This document shows positions 22,169 to 33,175 of a stretch of 64,000 nt of DNA, in pieces. The notes below the pieces were generated by a model that saw only the letters and a program-made list of their open reading frames with translations, did not search any database and had not been told where the DNA came from. The position numbers were made by a program, and so were the translations under genes. Origin of the DNA: Diphasiastrum complanatum. Its lineage: Eukaryota > Streptophyta > Lycopodiopsida > Lycopodiales > Lycopodiaceae. Every line of letters starts with the position of its first letter. Position 1 is the first letter of the stretch. The stretch is taken from assembly GCA_029204225.1 (NCBI GenBank), contig MU832012.1, forward strand, positions 27,666 to 91,665, written 5' to 3'.

Positions 22169-22675
22169 TCTCTCTTGATCTAGATCAATCTCACATCAAT
22201 TGATGAAGTATGGGCTAAGTTTGGGTCAAGCTATCTTTGGCACGTGTGAAACACTCCAAGAATCTACAAATCACTCAAAACAAGCCAATTTTATGAAAGA
22301 AAGTGGCTATGAACTCAAAATAATGACTAGATCTCAAGAAAATGAGATGGGCAAGCCTAGAATTGAGATTTTTGATCAAACAGGCATGATAGAGTCAAAA
22401 GTAAAAGTGTCCAACCAGGTTGGGTGCCCTACCCACCTTGAATTAAATGGATTATAACTTTTGATTGGGAGATCCAATCTATGGGTTGTCCTTCACATGT
22501 GTCTAAGCAGGAAAATCCGTACAATATCAAAAATGATTCAATCCTTATGATGATGAACCCTTTTGATCCAAATTTGCTTGAGATAGCATGGGAGATGCAA
22601 ACTACTCTCTCTAGGTCTTGATTTTCATGAAATTTGTGAAACTTTGGATGAAACAAGCATCAAACACTTAGGTAG

Positions 22676-22687
22676 GCTCTGATACCA
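22676..22687 (-). other. copia primer-binding site (element 4)
   Basis: GCTCTGATACCA on the plus strand is the complement of TGGTATCAGAGC, the site pairing with initiator tRNA-Met. It is followed at once by TGTGAATTTTCACAC, the edge of the 5' LTR. Confidence 0.88.
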
Positions 22688-22785
22688 TGTGAATTTTCAC
22701 ACATGTGGGAATGCTCTAATGTGTGTCCTCGGGTAGAAAGAGAAAGAAATACTAGCAAAACTTGATTGCACTCAATATGACTCAA
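22688..22785 (-). repeat. partial 5' LTR of copia element 4
   Basis: LTR edge TGTGAATTTTCACACATGTG beside the primer site. The sequence remains LTR-like to about 22785, where the protein-like methylase segment begins. No second copy of this LTR is in the window. Confidence 0.5.
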
Positions 22786-23399
22786 AAACTCACTCCTGGT
22801 GGTGCGCGTCTCTGTAATGAAATCAAACATCTCACAATCGGTTACTTCTCTACTGATGGGAAGAGATCCTTGTTGCACTACAACGCTGCAAGGAACATAG
22901 ATTTTGGAAATCATGATTTTTTTGCAGTGACAAAAAAACTAAAAAATCCGATGATTGGGGTTCTATGGCTTGTCCATATCAAAAGCCACAAGAACTTGTA
23001 AATAAACTAGTTGAAACGTTTTCTCATCCAGTTACTGGTAGTGGCACTACTAGTGCATGTGTTGTCCAAAAAGGCAGACCTGTTGCGGCCGTAGAATTAG
23101 ATGAGAGTTTAGCAAATTTTGTTAAGATGAGGTTAGCTGGTATATCAGTTTTGCCTGATGAGTTTCAAGAGGAGGGTAAGTTGGGCCCCTATGAAGACGG
23201 TATTGCTCCATTTGTTAAGGAGCCTCAACCACCTGCCAGTGGTATTGTTGGTGATGAAGGAGATCTGGCCGAGGTGGTTGAGCAAAGATATAATGTAACT
23301 GAAGAAGAAGTTATTCAGGATGGGACAACAACTCCAACAGATACAGGGGTTGGAAAGGTGGTTTCTCCAGATTCAAGTGATCAAGTTGAAAATTTTTGA
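22786..23399 (+). pseudogene. fragment of a bacterial-type DNA N4/N6 methyltransferase
   Basis: Two overlapping frames. The first (to 23001) reads TPGGARLCNEI, HYNAARNIDFGNHDFFAVTK. The second (22965-23399) reads ACPYQKPQELVNKLVETFSH, then TGSGTTSACVVQKGRPVAAV and ELDESLANFVKMRLAG. This matches the C-terminal half of the N-4/N-6 DNA methylase fold: QKP.EL...L, then the SAM-binding GSGTT, then GR..A.ELDE. About eight residues just before GSGTT (usually GD.VLD.F) seem deleted, and a frameshift lies near 22950. The last 75 residues are an acidic tail with no motif. The catalytic DPPY/NPPY motif is not seen. It is a pseudogene; source unknown (transposon, virus or bacterium). Confidence 0.6.
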
Positions 23400-24720
23400 C
23401 TCTTTGAGAAATTTTGACTATCTTATTAAAGACATTCACAACAAAATATTATTTTTCAAAGAAATTTCTTTTATTCAAGAGATTATTGCATTTTTGTAAA
23501 AAAAATGCTCATTTTTTAGGTTGTTTTAATTATCATTTATTGTTAAATTACAACATCTATTAGAAATTAAGCATAACTTTTTAAATTCTAGATTGTTTAG
23601 TTTACTTGATTGTTAAAATACCAGTATCAAATTACAAACAAGTTATCAAATTTATATCAAAATAGTTTCTTGTTGATTTTTAAATATATATATATTATTT
23701 TTGAAATTTTACAAGCACTCACTTAATTTAACAACTATTTTTCATAATAACAAATTGCACACAAATAATGTTTTTATTTTCTGAGCCATTTCAATGTAAA
23801 TTTTTTTTAAAAAAATTGCAATACTCTGTCCAAATTTTAAATATTTGAAAAATATAGCATCTTGCAAAATAACTAAATCATTTCTAAATTTAGGATTCGA
23901 AAATTATCTGAATTTTACAAAATCATAAGTTCTTTGAAAAAAAAAAGGGTCCTGCGCCATTTCTAGTTTCATAAGATTTCGTGTTTATTTCACTTAGGAC
24001 GTTGGTGTGCTATGTTTGGAGACTACGAAAAATGTTCTAAAATAATGTTTTTAACTCAAAATAAAGTTCTCAAATGTGTCATAATACCTTTTCTATCTTA
24101 TAATTTGAACTTCTCAACCTATTAAATATGTAATGTATTTCACAAAATTACGATTTAATATCTTAAAAGTGGATATTGTTTATGGTGATGATGGTTTGAT
24201 ACCTGAATTGCCATATAGACTAAACAGTTTGGTACTTGCTAATATCACATAGACTATACAATTTGTTTTACATGAGAAAGTTGAATGGTTGTGAATGATT
24301 CACATGATATAGTGGCCCATGTTATGGCATCCAAGCCTTTTGTGGTAGTAGAAAACGAAATGCTAATTTTAATACGTGACTAGAAAAAAAAAAAGTTTCA
24401 CATTGCTTTGTAAAACAAGCTATTTCATGGCATGAAATAACTAATGTAAATAGGCCTACTACTCAATGTGGGAACATGCTCCACACATGTGTGATTTACA
24501 TATATACATGAAAATGTAAAATCATCAAACTAGATTTTGCATTATTTTCACAAAAACAAAGTAGGAAAGAAAAAAAAGGCTAACTAATCATATGTAACTA
24601 GAAGGCTAGCCTTTTGTTGCTCTCAGGACCGTTGAAAATAGCAAAACCAAAAAAATATACATGCCCTCCTATTTATTGAAACATCTAGAGGTTTTGAACT
24701 ACAAGACTCTAAAGGGGTTT
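23400..24720. other. gene-free AT-rich DNA
   Basis: About 1.3 kb of very AT-rich sequence with poly-A and poly-T runs and no open frame of note. I see no terminal repeats. Confidence 0.5.
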
Positions 24721-24935
24721 ATATAACTTGGATGTGGATATTTTTAAGAATAGGATTTACCAACAATATGGGTGAATACAAAGTATTAATACTCAAATTA
24801 CAAATGAATCTAGCTAGTGATAGAAAAATTTCTACTATGAGAGTGAAAGGCGACTCACAACTAAATTTAAAATGGATGTACTACATAAAAAAAATAAAGT
24901 GGTTTTTTCATGTAAAATGGATGCACATCCCATGA
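24721..24935 (+). pseudogene. gypsy-type RNase H scrap
   Basis: The frame reads FTNNMGEYKVLILKLQMNLA and VKGDSQLNLKW. Plant Ty3/gypsy RNase H has TNN.AEYEAL..GL and V.GDSQLV here, so the identification is fairly safe despite decay. The fragment is isolated. Confidence 0.65.
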
Positions 24936-24975
24936 CCAAAAAATTTATAAAGCTTGAGCAAACATCTACAAAGAT

Positions 24976-25200
24976 CTAGACTAAATTATAAGCTTTTACA
25001 TTCATTTCCACAAGAATAAAGGTAGCTATCTTGGTAAGGTGATCAACTATTACACCAAGAGCATCATTACCTTTCAATGTCTTGGAAAAACCAACTAAGA
25101 AATCCATTGAAATATTCTCCCACCTTTTAGACGGAATTTCCAATGATAGCCATAGTCCTCCAACTTTTAAGTGATTAACTTTAGCCACGTGGCACTATTA
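24976..25200 (-). pseudogene. gypsy integrase scrap
   Basis: The minus frame reads GGLWLSLEIPSKRWENISMD, FLVGFSKTLKGNDALGVIVD and HLTKIATFI. This is the start of the gypsy integrase core (L..P..W..ISMDF..GLP....G.D.I.VIVDRLTK.AHF) with the first catalytic Asp retained. It is opposite in orientation to the RNase H scrap 40 bp away, so the two are from different insertions or an inversion. Confidence 0.8.
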
Positions 25201-28200
25201 AGACTTAGTATAAGATTCTATGAAAGGTTTCCTCTTTGGCAAGAAGAATCTCCTTATGTACCCAATCCAATGTTCTATGTATACTCTAGTGACCAACCCA
25301 AGATGCATCATGACATTTAAATAAGATCTTAGTTTGGATAATAGGGTCACTTGATCGACACACTTTTCCAACACACAGTAACAATGCGTATAGCCAAGGG
25401 GGGGGGGGATCTTTTATTTTTTTAAATTGGTTATAATCTGAACACCTTGCCATTTAGATCTTATTGTATTATGTGCCCCCGTTAGTACTTTTTGTCCAAC
25501 AAGAATAAATATGGATCCTTCTCACACAGCCCCATTAACGAAAGGTAGAGAGATCTATGAAAATCCTTGTGAAAGTGGAATCATTAATTTCACAAATATG
25601 ACACTAACTATTTGTAGCTTAATTCTCAATTCTTATGATATACCGAACTTCAAATTCAATTTCTTGCATCATCTCAACCCAAAATTGTAACAATATTCTT
25701 AGCTCTCACTCAATATCTAACTCACAAAGAATTCTTGGAGATACTTGAAAACAGCTTCTCGATTGGAACATATTTAATTACCTTGAATAATCTATGTTAA
25801 AAGGAAATGGACCACACAAAAATTATGATCATCCGAAGCAAGCATTTGAGAAAATATCTGATTTGATATCTCATACACAGTACACCTTCAGTTTATAATG
25901 CCAATTCATAGTGTACATATAGAGTTAGAGATACACCAATAAACAAACAACATCGATGAATAGCATTCACACTGTAAGTTTACATGACTAATCAGATCAT
26001 CTTCATTTGACTTCATTAGTACGATCATTTTGAATAATTGAAATGCCCAAGAAGTGAAATTTGCCTCTTGGAAGATTAATTTTTGCTAGTGTCAAAAGTA
26101 TCTAGTCCCAACAATCAACCAAAAACACCCAATATCATGAAAACCCCACAATAGTCATGACAATACAAAATGAATAGGAGAAACTACAAAGAATGTTCAG
26201 CAAAACATTGAGTGAGAACGTTGAAATCAACTTCTGACTTTTCAAGTTTTGGCAACAAATTAGAAAGAAAAACATATTCTTCCAAAGTATTTTGCACAAA
26301 AGAAGTGCCAAACTTTGAACAACCAATAAGAATATCAAGTGCCCTAATGTCATGCTGAGATATGAATCTTTCAGGTAGAAAGAAATCTACAATAAGGCCT
26401 CATGGATACCAAGCCACAAACTTAGGCCACTGCAAGGCTCAAAGTCGAACATTGATCTAAAAAATTGTACGATAGTTGGAATGACATCACTAGCAGGCCT
26501 CACAATATGCATAGCATTTGTAGTGGAGAGAAAACCTATATGTGAAAAAAGCTACTAGTGTAGTGTGCACACAAGGCACAAAAGTGCTCCAAAACAACAA
26601 GTTGTCCAACCCAAAAATCCCCATGTCAAGTAACAACAAAAGGGATATCAGTAACATAACCTGCTTGAAAAGCATGACTAAAATATTCCTGAAAGAAATG
26701 AACAAAAAGAACGAGTTGGGAAAGTGGACCCTGTGAAATAGATCCTCGATATACAAATTGGCACTAGTAACATCCACTCGCAAAACAACCCAATAAAGCT
26801 GAAAATCCAAAAAGCTCTAGAGCATGAATGATAGCTTCACATCCTCCTAGTGTAGCAACACAAACAGGCATGAAGAAAGGTGAACATGAAAGGCTTGGTG
26901 TAATTGAAAACAAAATGTCCGAGAAACTAGTTTGTATGAGGCCTCACCCACCTCAATCAAATGCACACCATCGGCCCACTTGTCCAAAGCTAATAAACGA
27001 GCAGCACCCAAGAAATGAGTAATAGGACAACTCCGCCTGCAAGTTATCAAAGAGCACACCTAGAATAGTAAATTAAAGGCTTCGGCAAAATTGTCCAGCG
27101 GAAAGAATTCACGAAAATGCTCACCATCCTTGAAGGATCAATAAGGAAGATATGAGGGCCAGAAGAAAAAAAAAAAGAAAGCCTAAATAATAAGTTGGAA
27201 ATCATAACTGAGCAAGCTCAACTTTTTTTCACATTGGCATGCAAATGAAGTGATTCCATTGTGTAGACAGTAGCATAAAAGGGAATAGCAGGAACTGAAG
27301 GGACAAAGGCACAAGTCACATGAGAAGATTTCCCAGCTTGTCCAAGCAAAAGACATCGACATAAGTGACAATGTTGAATGGATAGGCACAACAAAGACCC
27401 AATCAAACTTGAACTCTCTTTCGCAACACGTGCATAGCACCGAAGGAAATGCCCTTCTTGTAGATTATATTAATCACCTAACATAAAATGCCAGATTCTA
27501 ATACAAGTTTCATTACGACCTACATCACCATTCCTAGGAGAGAAAAATAAGCATGGCAAGATGGATTGGATACTAAACGAGATAAAGACAAGCACACAGC
27601 TCTAAAGCAAAGTACAAATGGAAGCAGATCATAAAGGCAAGGATGAGGGAAAGAAAATGTAGATGGAAAACAGCCAAAATATCAAGGGAACATACCCATT
27701 CCCAACGGGAGGTGAAAGTGGAGCGGGATGGCTACTATAGGTAAGGCTAGTCGCTGACAACAAGTCGTGCATGCATGACATGCATTCTGAATAAAAGCAG
27801 AGTCTCTTGAAAATTTATAAGAAAGAAACGTCATAACTAAGCAGAAGAAGCTTGTATCCAGCCAAAACGAAATAGTAATTCTACTGAAGAGAATGATGGC
27901 AGGAGAAAAGTTTACGGCTCTTTTACATTGAAATATTCCACCAGATTCTGATAAGTTCTAGAAACACAAACAAATTACACTTAACGACTCAAACAGCCTG
28001 TTTATGTTATTCCAAAAAAGAAAACAAAGTGGGCACTTGAAATGCAAGAATTACACAACATGAGCTAAGTCACCAGCTGCAAAAAATGATTTGAAAGAAA
28101 TGATACCAAAATAGAGATGTGTAACATTAATATTACGTTTTGGTTGCTTCACTTCTTGTTTGGTACTAATTACCATCCACTAACCCCGTTTGGCAGATGC

Positions 28201-28640
28201 TAGTGGACTGATATTTCACCAACTCACCAATCGGTTGTTTGCAACTTGGTATTTCCTATATTGCTCGAAAAGGCTGCAAATTGTTTCTATCTCTAAATGA
28301 TATTTCCAGCAGCTACAAGCTCAAAGTAAAAATCTAGCAGCATGATCTAAAAAGAAATACAACATTGACGACGACTAATCATAAGAACTAACCTTAATTG
28401 CAATCGATAATGAAGTTTCATTATCTCATGTACTTTTCACAACCAATTATGCTTTTTGGCTTGTCACCTTCTAGCCACAATAGCTGAAAGTAATGCTATC
28501 AGTACAGGATCATAAAAGCTTAACTTATTTCACCTGCACAAATAGTAAACCAAAAAGAACAACCCATTTGCACCCTCCACAAAAATCCAACCTGTTCCTT
28601 CAAATGTGACATTTTACAGAGATGTAGCCATCACCAGAAA
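25200..28640. other. unassigned DNA between the gypsy scraps and Prp5 copy 2
   Basis: About 3.4 kb. Short frames on both strands (26135-26353, 26490-26810, 26847-27059, 27183-27440 minus; 26542-26736 plus). Minus-strand text such as LGAARLLALDKWADGVHLIE and TCAFVPSVPAIPF has some protein character, which may be an old pseudogene, but I cannot name a family. A G-tract lies at 25401-25409. Confidence 0.3.
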
Positions 28641-28760
28641 GCTAAGTGGAGCGAGGTTTCCGATGGACTGTCAATGGGTTGGCAAATTATCTGCTACTTT
28701 CAGGGTACATCAGCATACGAGGACACGATGACAATATACAAAATAAGCATGAAGCCCAGG

Positions 28761-31700
28761 TTACAAGACGGAATACTTCCCAGGTTGTGCTGAGCCTGGA
28801 AGGGATAGGGATGCCGATGTTGATTCTTCAAGTATACGTTTCACCTCGGTTTTGGCTTTTTTCACTGATGTTTCTGATGGTCCCTCAATAAACAAAAAGA
28901 GCTTTCGCTCACCTGGGGCTGGAATTTTTCCAGGTGGGAAAAATTGACCTCTTGTTGTAATAGCTGCACCTGTCCAATCAGTAATTTGACCCAGTGAATC
29001 TTTGTGAGTGACCTTCCAGCGCGCATGCTGCGGAAAATCATTGATTTCAAATTCGGCTTCATAGTGCTCAGGAATGGCTTCTGCCTGAATTTTTGCAAGG
29101 CTATGCTGTAAGTTCATCACTGCAACTAAGGCTGATGCTCTGGCAGCTCCGTTGTTCATGTCGCCAGCAGGAAAAGCTAAGCCAGGAATGCCAAGAGATT
29201 CTATAGAACCTTGAGAAGCAAGGTGTCCTGAGTGAGCCTTACCAGATGCAGCTTGAGCCATTGCTGCAAGGGCAGCCTGCAGCTGTGGATTTACAGCTGT
29301 ACTGGAACCTGGAATTCCAGTGGTAGATGCAGCTTTAGCAGCAGCAGCAACAGCAGCTGCTGCTTGAGCCAAATCTCCTCCAGCCTTGCGGATACCTTCA
29401 TTATCAGATTCAGAATCAGATTTCTCCTCATCCTCTTCAAATCCGTACTCTTTAGCCTGGGCTTTCTTAGCAGCTTTTCGAGCCTCGTCTTCCTCTTCAT
29501 TGAATTTGAACCCACTTCCACCATAGCCACTGCCATGTGCCTGTTCACTTCCTTGCTTAACTTTGGCAAGAAATCTATCAGCAAGACTCTTCAAATCTTC
29601 TGGAATAGCTTGTTCAGAAAGTTCCAAAGCTTTGACCAAATCCGGTGCATATCGTTCTTCTTCTGTAGAAATGAATGTAACAGCAAAGCCTTTTCGTCCA
29701 GCTCTTCCAGTACGTCCCACACGATGAACATAATCTTCATAATGATTGGGTACATCGTAATTTATAACGATCTCCAGATCCTTCACATCAAGGCCTCTAG
29801 CTGCAATGCTTGTGGCTACGAGAAGGTTACATACATTTGCCTTGAAATCTGCAAGGGTAGACTCTCTGTCAGTCTGGTCCTTGGCCCCGTGTAAAGAAAG
29901 GCATGGATAACCTGATTTAAGGAGATCCTTGAAAAGACCATCACATTTATCCTGAGAATGAACAAAAACAAGAATTTTCCCCTTCTCATACCACTCACCC
30001 AAAAGCTCTAATAACCTGAGAAAACGTTCACTATCAGGTCGTACCTCTACATGCTGAGTTATATCTGTGTTTACGACACTCCGACCTCCAACTTGGATCT
30101 CAACCGGCTTATTCAACACCTTGCGAGCTAGAACCTCTACTTGTCTGGGAAAAGTTGCTGAAAACAGGACTGTTTGTCGATCAGGCCTTGTATTCTGTAC
30201 GATTCTTGTAATTTGGGGTTCAAAGCCCATATCAAACATTCTGTCTGCTTCATCCAAGACAAGATAAGTCACCCGCCTCAAATTTGTGATCTTGCCAGAG
30301 CTGGTGCACAGAATATCAATCATCCTGCCAGGTGTGCATACTACAATTTCGGTGCCCCGTTTTAATTCACTGATTTGCTGAGCTACTCCAGAGCCACCAT
30401 AGACGGCAACACAGGTCAAAGACATCCCCTTTGAAAATTTCTTAATGTCACTGTAGATCTGCTGAACCAGCTCTCTTGTTGGAGCCATAATAAGTCCAAT
30501 GGGTCCATCTCCTGAAGCAAGAGGAGGCTGATCCATTATATGCCTAAGCATTGGAAGGACAAATGCCATAGTTTTCCCTGAACCAGTCTTTGCAATACCA
30601 ATACAGTCTCTGCCACTCATAATGATGGGAAGTGCCTGAGCTTGAATGGGCATAGGCTTTTCGTACCCTGATTTCTTGATTACGTCCAGAACCTTATTGC
30701 CGAGCCCAGTCTGGTTCCACGTTCTGATAGGCTTTGGCACGTCTTTCCCTCTAACCTTCAACTCAAGCTCCTTGCGACAGACAGCTTCTTCATCTGCAGT
30801 TATCCTTAAGATTTCTTTAACTTCTATGTAAAAATTCTTACGAAAAGGCATGTAATTTACTTTAGAATGATCGACAAGAGCTAACTTCTCTGCTTTGCTC
30901 TTTTTCACCCTCTTCAGAAAGTCATCATCATCTTCCTCGCCAGCATCCCCTTCCTCATCATCTCCAAAATCATAATCAGACACTGAGTCCTCCTCAGGTA
31001 TAATACGACCAACAGTTCTTGAAACTTTTTTGGGAAATTTTCCATTTTTGTCCAAACCCTTCAACTCTTGTGCTCCCTTCATAGGAGCCTTTTGTGGCAA
31101 AAGGGATGGAGCTTCAATCACAGGTGCCTCTTCCTTGAGATTCTCTACTTTCGGGAGCACCATGGCGTTCATGAACGCATCAAGTGGATCCAGCTCTTCT
31201 TCATCTTGTTTATCATCCACTATAGCCACATATGCTCCTACGTAATCAGGTTTAGGGCCAGGAATTTTGTTCACTTTTTTTGTGGCCAGTGAGGGCAGTG
31301 GCTCGTCGTTGCCTGCCATCTCCATATCTCCATTTTCAAGACCCATTATGTCAACGTTTCCTGTGGCGCCATGGGCATTTTCCCCATCTGATTCCTCCCC
31401 TTCAAGAGTCCAAGATTTGCCGTTGGTAAGCAGCTCAGTCTCCTCAACGTTACCCCTTTTCTTCCTCTCCTCTTCATCCTTGGATCGTTTGCGCTCCTGC
31501 CACTCTTGCACTCTCCTCCGCCGCTTATCTATTTCCTCGTCAAGCTTCCTTTGTTCTTCTTCAGCATCCACTGGCTCCATATCTCGTTTAGACTGCTCGG
31601 GCTCCTTTTCCTCTCTTCTTGACCTTTTCCGATCCCCCCGAACTCCATCATCCTCATCTTTTCTGTGTCTCTCGCGTTCTTTGTCTCTTTTTTCCTTTTC

Positions 31701-32012
31701 ACGCTTCTTCTCCTTCTCCCTTTCCTTCTCTCTCTCCCTCTCCCTTTCCTGGGCCTTCTCCTTCCTTTCCCTAGCTCTCTCCCTTTCGAAACTCTCCCAA
31801 TCCCTATCGCTCTGCTCCTTCTCCCTTTCTTTGGCTTTCTCCTTCTCTCTCTCCTTCTCTCTCTCTTTCTCTCTCTCTTTTTCTCTATCCCTCTCCTTGG
31901 ACCTAGCCCGCTCCTCCCTGTATCGATCTCGCTCCCTTCGTTCAATCTCCCCGCCTCTCTCTCGATCGCGCTTGCGCTCTCTTTCCCGATCACGATCCTT
32001 CTCCCTCCCCAT
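28761..32012 (-). CDS. RH42: Prp5/RH42-type DEAD-box RNA helicase, copy 2
   Basis: A single 1083-residue open frame, a close paralogue of the gene at 13730-16993. Domain order is the same: RE/KE-rich tail (1-145), DPLD (275-278), acidic patch, AKTGSGKT (474-481), DEAD (587-590), SAT (618-620), ARGLDVK, HRVGRTGRAGRKG (763-775), Ala-rich linker and KH-like C-terminal domain (about 980-1060). All motif residues are intact. By eye about nine residues in ten match copy 1; changes cluster in the N-terminal tail, the 200-340 linker and the Ala-rich segment. The core changes are conservative, as expected if both copies are selected. Similarity at the nucleotide level continues about 90 bp past the stop codon (to about 28667) but fades within 15 bp upstream of the start. 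Same orientation as copy 1, 11.8 kb away. Confidence 0.95.
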   Translation of the reverse strand: MGREKDRDRERERKRDRERGGEIERRERDRYREERARSKERDREKEREKEREKEREKEKAKEREKEQSDRDWESFERERARERKEKAQEREREREKEREKEKKREKEKRDKERERHRKDEDDGVRGDRKRSRREEKEPEQSKRDMEPVDAEEEQRKLDEEIDKRRRRVQEWQERKRSKDEEERKKRGNVEETELLTNGKSWTLEGEESDGENAHGATGNVDIMGLENGDMEMAGNDEPLPSLATKKVNKIPGPKPDYVGAYVAIVDDKQDEEELDPLDAFMNAMVLPKVENLKEEAPVIEAPSLLPQKAPMKGAQELKGLDKNGKFPKKVSRTVGRIIPEEDSVSDYDFGDDEEGDAGEEDDDDFLKRVKKSKAEKLALVDHSKVNYMPFRKNFYIEVKEILRITADEEAVCRKELELKVRGKDVPKPIRTWNQTGLGNKVLDVIKKSGYEKPMPIQAQALPIIMSGRDCIGIAKTGSGKTMAFVLPMLRHIMDQPPLASGDGPIGLIMAPTRELVQQIYSDIKKFSKGMSLTCVAVYGGSGVAQQISELKRGTEIVVCTPGRMIDILCTSSGKITNLRRVTYLVLDEADRMFDMGFEPQITRIVQNTRPDRQTVLFSATFPRQVEVLARKVLNKPVEIQVGGRSVVNTDITQHVEVRPDSERFLRLLELLGEWYEKGKILVFVHSQDKCDGLFKDLLKSGYPCLSLHGAKDQTDRESTLADFKANVCNLLVATSIAARGLDVKDLEIVINYDVPNHYEDYVHRVGRTGRAGRKGFAVTFISTEEERYAPDLVKALELSEQAIPEDLKSLADRFLAKVKQGSEQAHGSGYGGSGFKFNEEEDEARKAAKKAQAKEYGFEEDEEKSDSESDNEGIRKAGGDLAQAAAAVAAAAKAASTTGIPGSSTAVNPQLQAALAAMAQAASGKAHSGHLASQGSIESLGIPGLAFPAGDMNNGAARASALVAVMNLQHSLAKIQAEAIPEHYEAEFEINDFPQHARWKVTHKDSLGQITDWTGAAITTRGQFFPPGKIPAPGERKLFLFIEGPSETSVKKAKTEVKRILEESTSASLSLPGSAQPGKYSVL

Positions 32013-32040
32013 AGCCGCGTTGCTTTGTTTTTGCTCTCTG

Positions 32041-32066
32041 CCCTAAATCCGAAAAAACCCTAAACC
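32041..32066 (-). promoter_or_regulatory. telobox-like element upstream of Prp5 copy 2
   Basis: AAACCCTAAA at 32055-32064, about 45 bp upstream of the start codon, with CCCTAAATCC at 32041-32050. AAACCCTAA (telobox) is a known element in promoters and leaders of plant genes for translation and RNA processing. Copy 1 has only a partial match, so the upstream regions of the two genes differ. Confidence 0.5.
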
Positions 32067-32440
32067 ACAAAATTGTGTGCACCCAATCTGCTGACTGTAA
32101 ATCTGAAAGCTTCCATACGTGCTGCTGCTGCTGACTTCAAAAATTTGCAAGCAGAAAAGCATACATCTGCGAAGCTACAGATTTCTGCAGATTTGCACGC
32201 TTTGTGCAAATCTACTAACAAAAGAGCGTATTTACAGAGAAAACAAGCACATTAAAAGCATGAAGTAGCCGGATCAAATCAATCAATCAAAGAAAAAAAT
32301 GCTAAGAGCGATGGTGTCTTCCCAAAGCCCTCCAACGATGTGTGACACCCATTTCTATGGCTATGCAGCAGCGTTTTCTTGAATATTTGCATCAGGTACA
32401 CCGGTTAGTCATAAGACAAATAAAAAGGACAAAAAAAAAC

Positions 32441-32441
32441 A

Positions 32442-32480
<39 letters not shown>
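32441..32480. repeat. (TA)n microsatellite next to a Helitron 3' end
   Basis: About 40 bp of alternating AT, directly followed by AA and the CTAG terminus of the Helitron-like element. Helitrons insert between A and T, so the tract is a plausible target. Confidence 0.9.
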
Positions 32481-32483
<3 letters not shown>

Positions 32484-32486
<3 letters not shown>

Positions 32487-32512
32487 GGGCTGAGTGCCCG
32501 TCGTTGACAGGC
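32484..32512 (-). other. Helitron 3' terminus A (hairpin plus CTAG)
   Basis: Plus-strand reading: CTAG (32484-32487), GGCTGAGT spacer, then GCCCGTC-GTT-GACAGGC (32496-32512), a 7-bp stem with one mismatch and a 3-nt loop. On the minus strand this is hairpin, spacer, CTAG, host T. Confidence 0.7.
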
Positions 32513-32614
32513 AATGGCGGCCGATCTAGGTGACGGCCGATGATCTGGAAATTCAATATGTTGTTGACGGGTGATGACGACCGATCTAGGTGACGGCCGA
32601 TAATCTTGTGAATC

Positions 32615-33175
32615 TTGGGAAAAATTCGAGTCTTGGGAAAATTCGAGTCTTCGAAAAATCATCGAGTTCTTTGTAAAAATTCAAGTCTTTGGAAAAATTC
32701 GAGTTTTCAGAAAAATTTGAGCCTTTGGAAAAATTCAAGTCTTTGAGAAAAATTCGAGTCTTTGAAAAACATTCGAGTTTTCGGAAAAAATTCGAGTCTT
32801 TTGAAAAAAATCAAGTCTTTAAAAAAAATTCGATCCTGTGGAAAAAAGAATTCGAATCTTTGGAAAAAATTCGAGTCTTTGGAAAAATTTGAGTTTCCAA
32901 AAAAATTCAAGTCCTTGAAAAATTCGGGTCTTTTGAAAAATTCGAGTCTTTGGAAAAAATTCGAGTCTTTGGAAAATTTTGAGCTTCCGGAAAAATTTGA
33001 GTCTTCCGAAAAATTTGAGTTTTTGAAAAAATTCAAGTCTTTGGAAAAATTTGAGTCATTAAAAATTCGTTCCTTTGGAAAAAAAAATTCTAGTTTTTGG
33101 AAAAATTCGAGTCTTTAAAAAATTTGATGCTTCGGAAAAAAAATTCGAGTCTTTTGAAAAAAAAATTCGATAACT
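32615..33175. repeat. AATTCGAGTCTTTGGAAAA minisatellite (element A)
   Basis: About 560 bp of imperfect tandem units of 14-19 bp built on AAATTCGAGTCTTTGG. Long frames on both strands (32689-33118 plus, 33036-32707 minus) are Lys/Phe/Glu/Ser repeats arising from the array and are not genes. The same array occurs inverted at 41040-41525. Confidence 0.92.

Larger units (their letters stand above)
20639..22785 (-). mobile_element. Ty1/copia element 4 (LTR, primer site, protease, integrase; RT lost)
   Basis: In minus order: partial LTR (22785-22688), primer site (22687-22676), short leader, a knuckle remnant (GHYATNCF, about 22065), protease and GAG-pre-integrase (22168-21341), and integrase (21344-20639). 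RT and RNase H are missing; the element ends in the palindrome cluster. Most of gag is also deleted. The right LTR edge is replaced by DNA carrying the methylase pseudogene. Confidence 0.85.

Noticed and set aside
26100-27450. A protein-coding gene on the minus strand
   Set aside because: Protein-like text is short, shifts frame repeatedly and matches no family I know; kept only as unassigned DNA.
13634-32012. Prp5 copy 2 or copy 1 as a proven retrogene
   Set aside because: Both lack introns and similarity ends near the transcript ends, but no poly-A tail or target duplication is visible, and I cannot confirm that the ancestral gene had introns.
32689-33118. Plus- and minus-strand frames rich in Lys, Phe and Glu or Phe, Asp and Asn (also 41000-41600)
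   Set aside because: They arise from the AATTCGAGTCTTTGG minisatellite, which is open in several phases.
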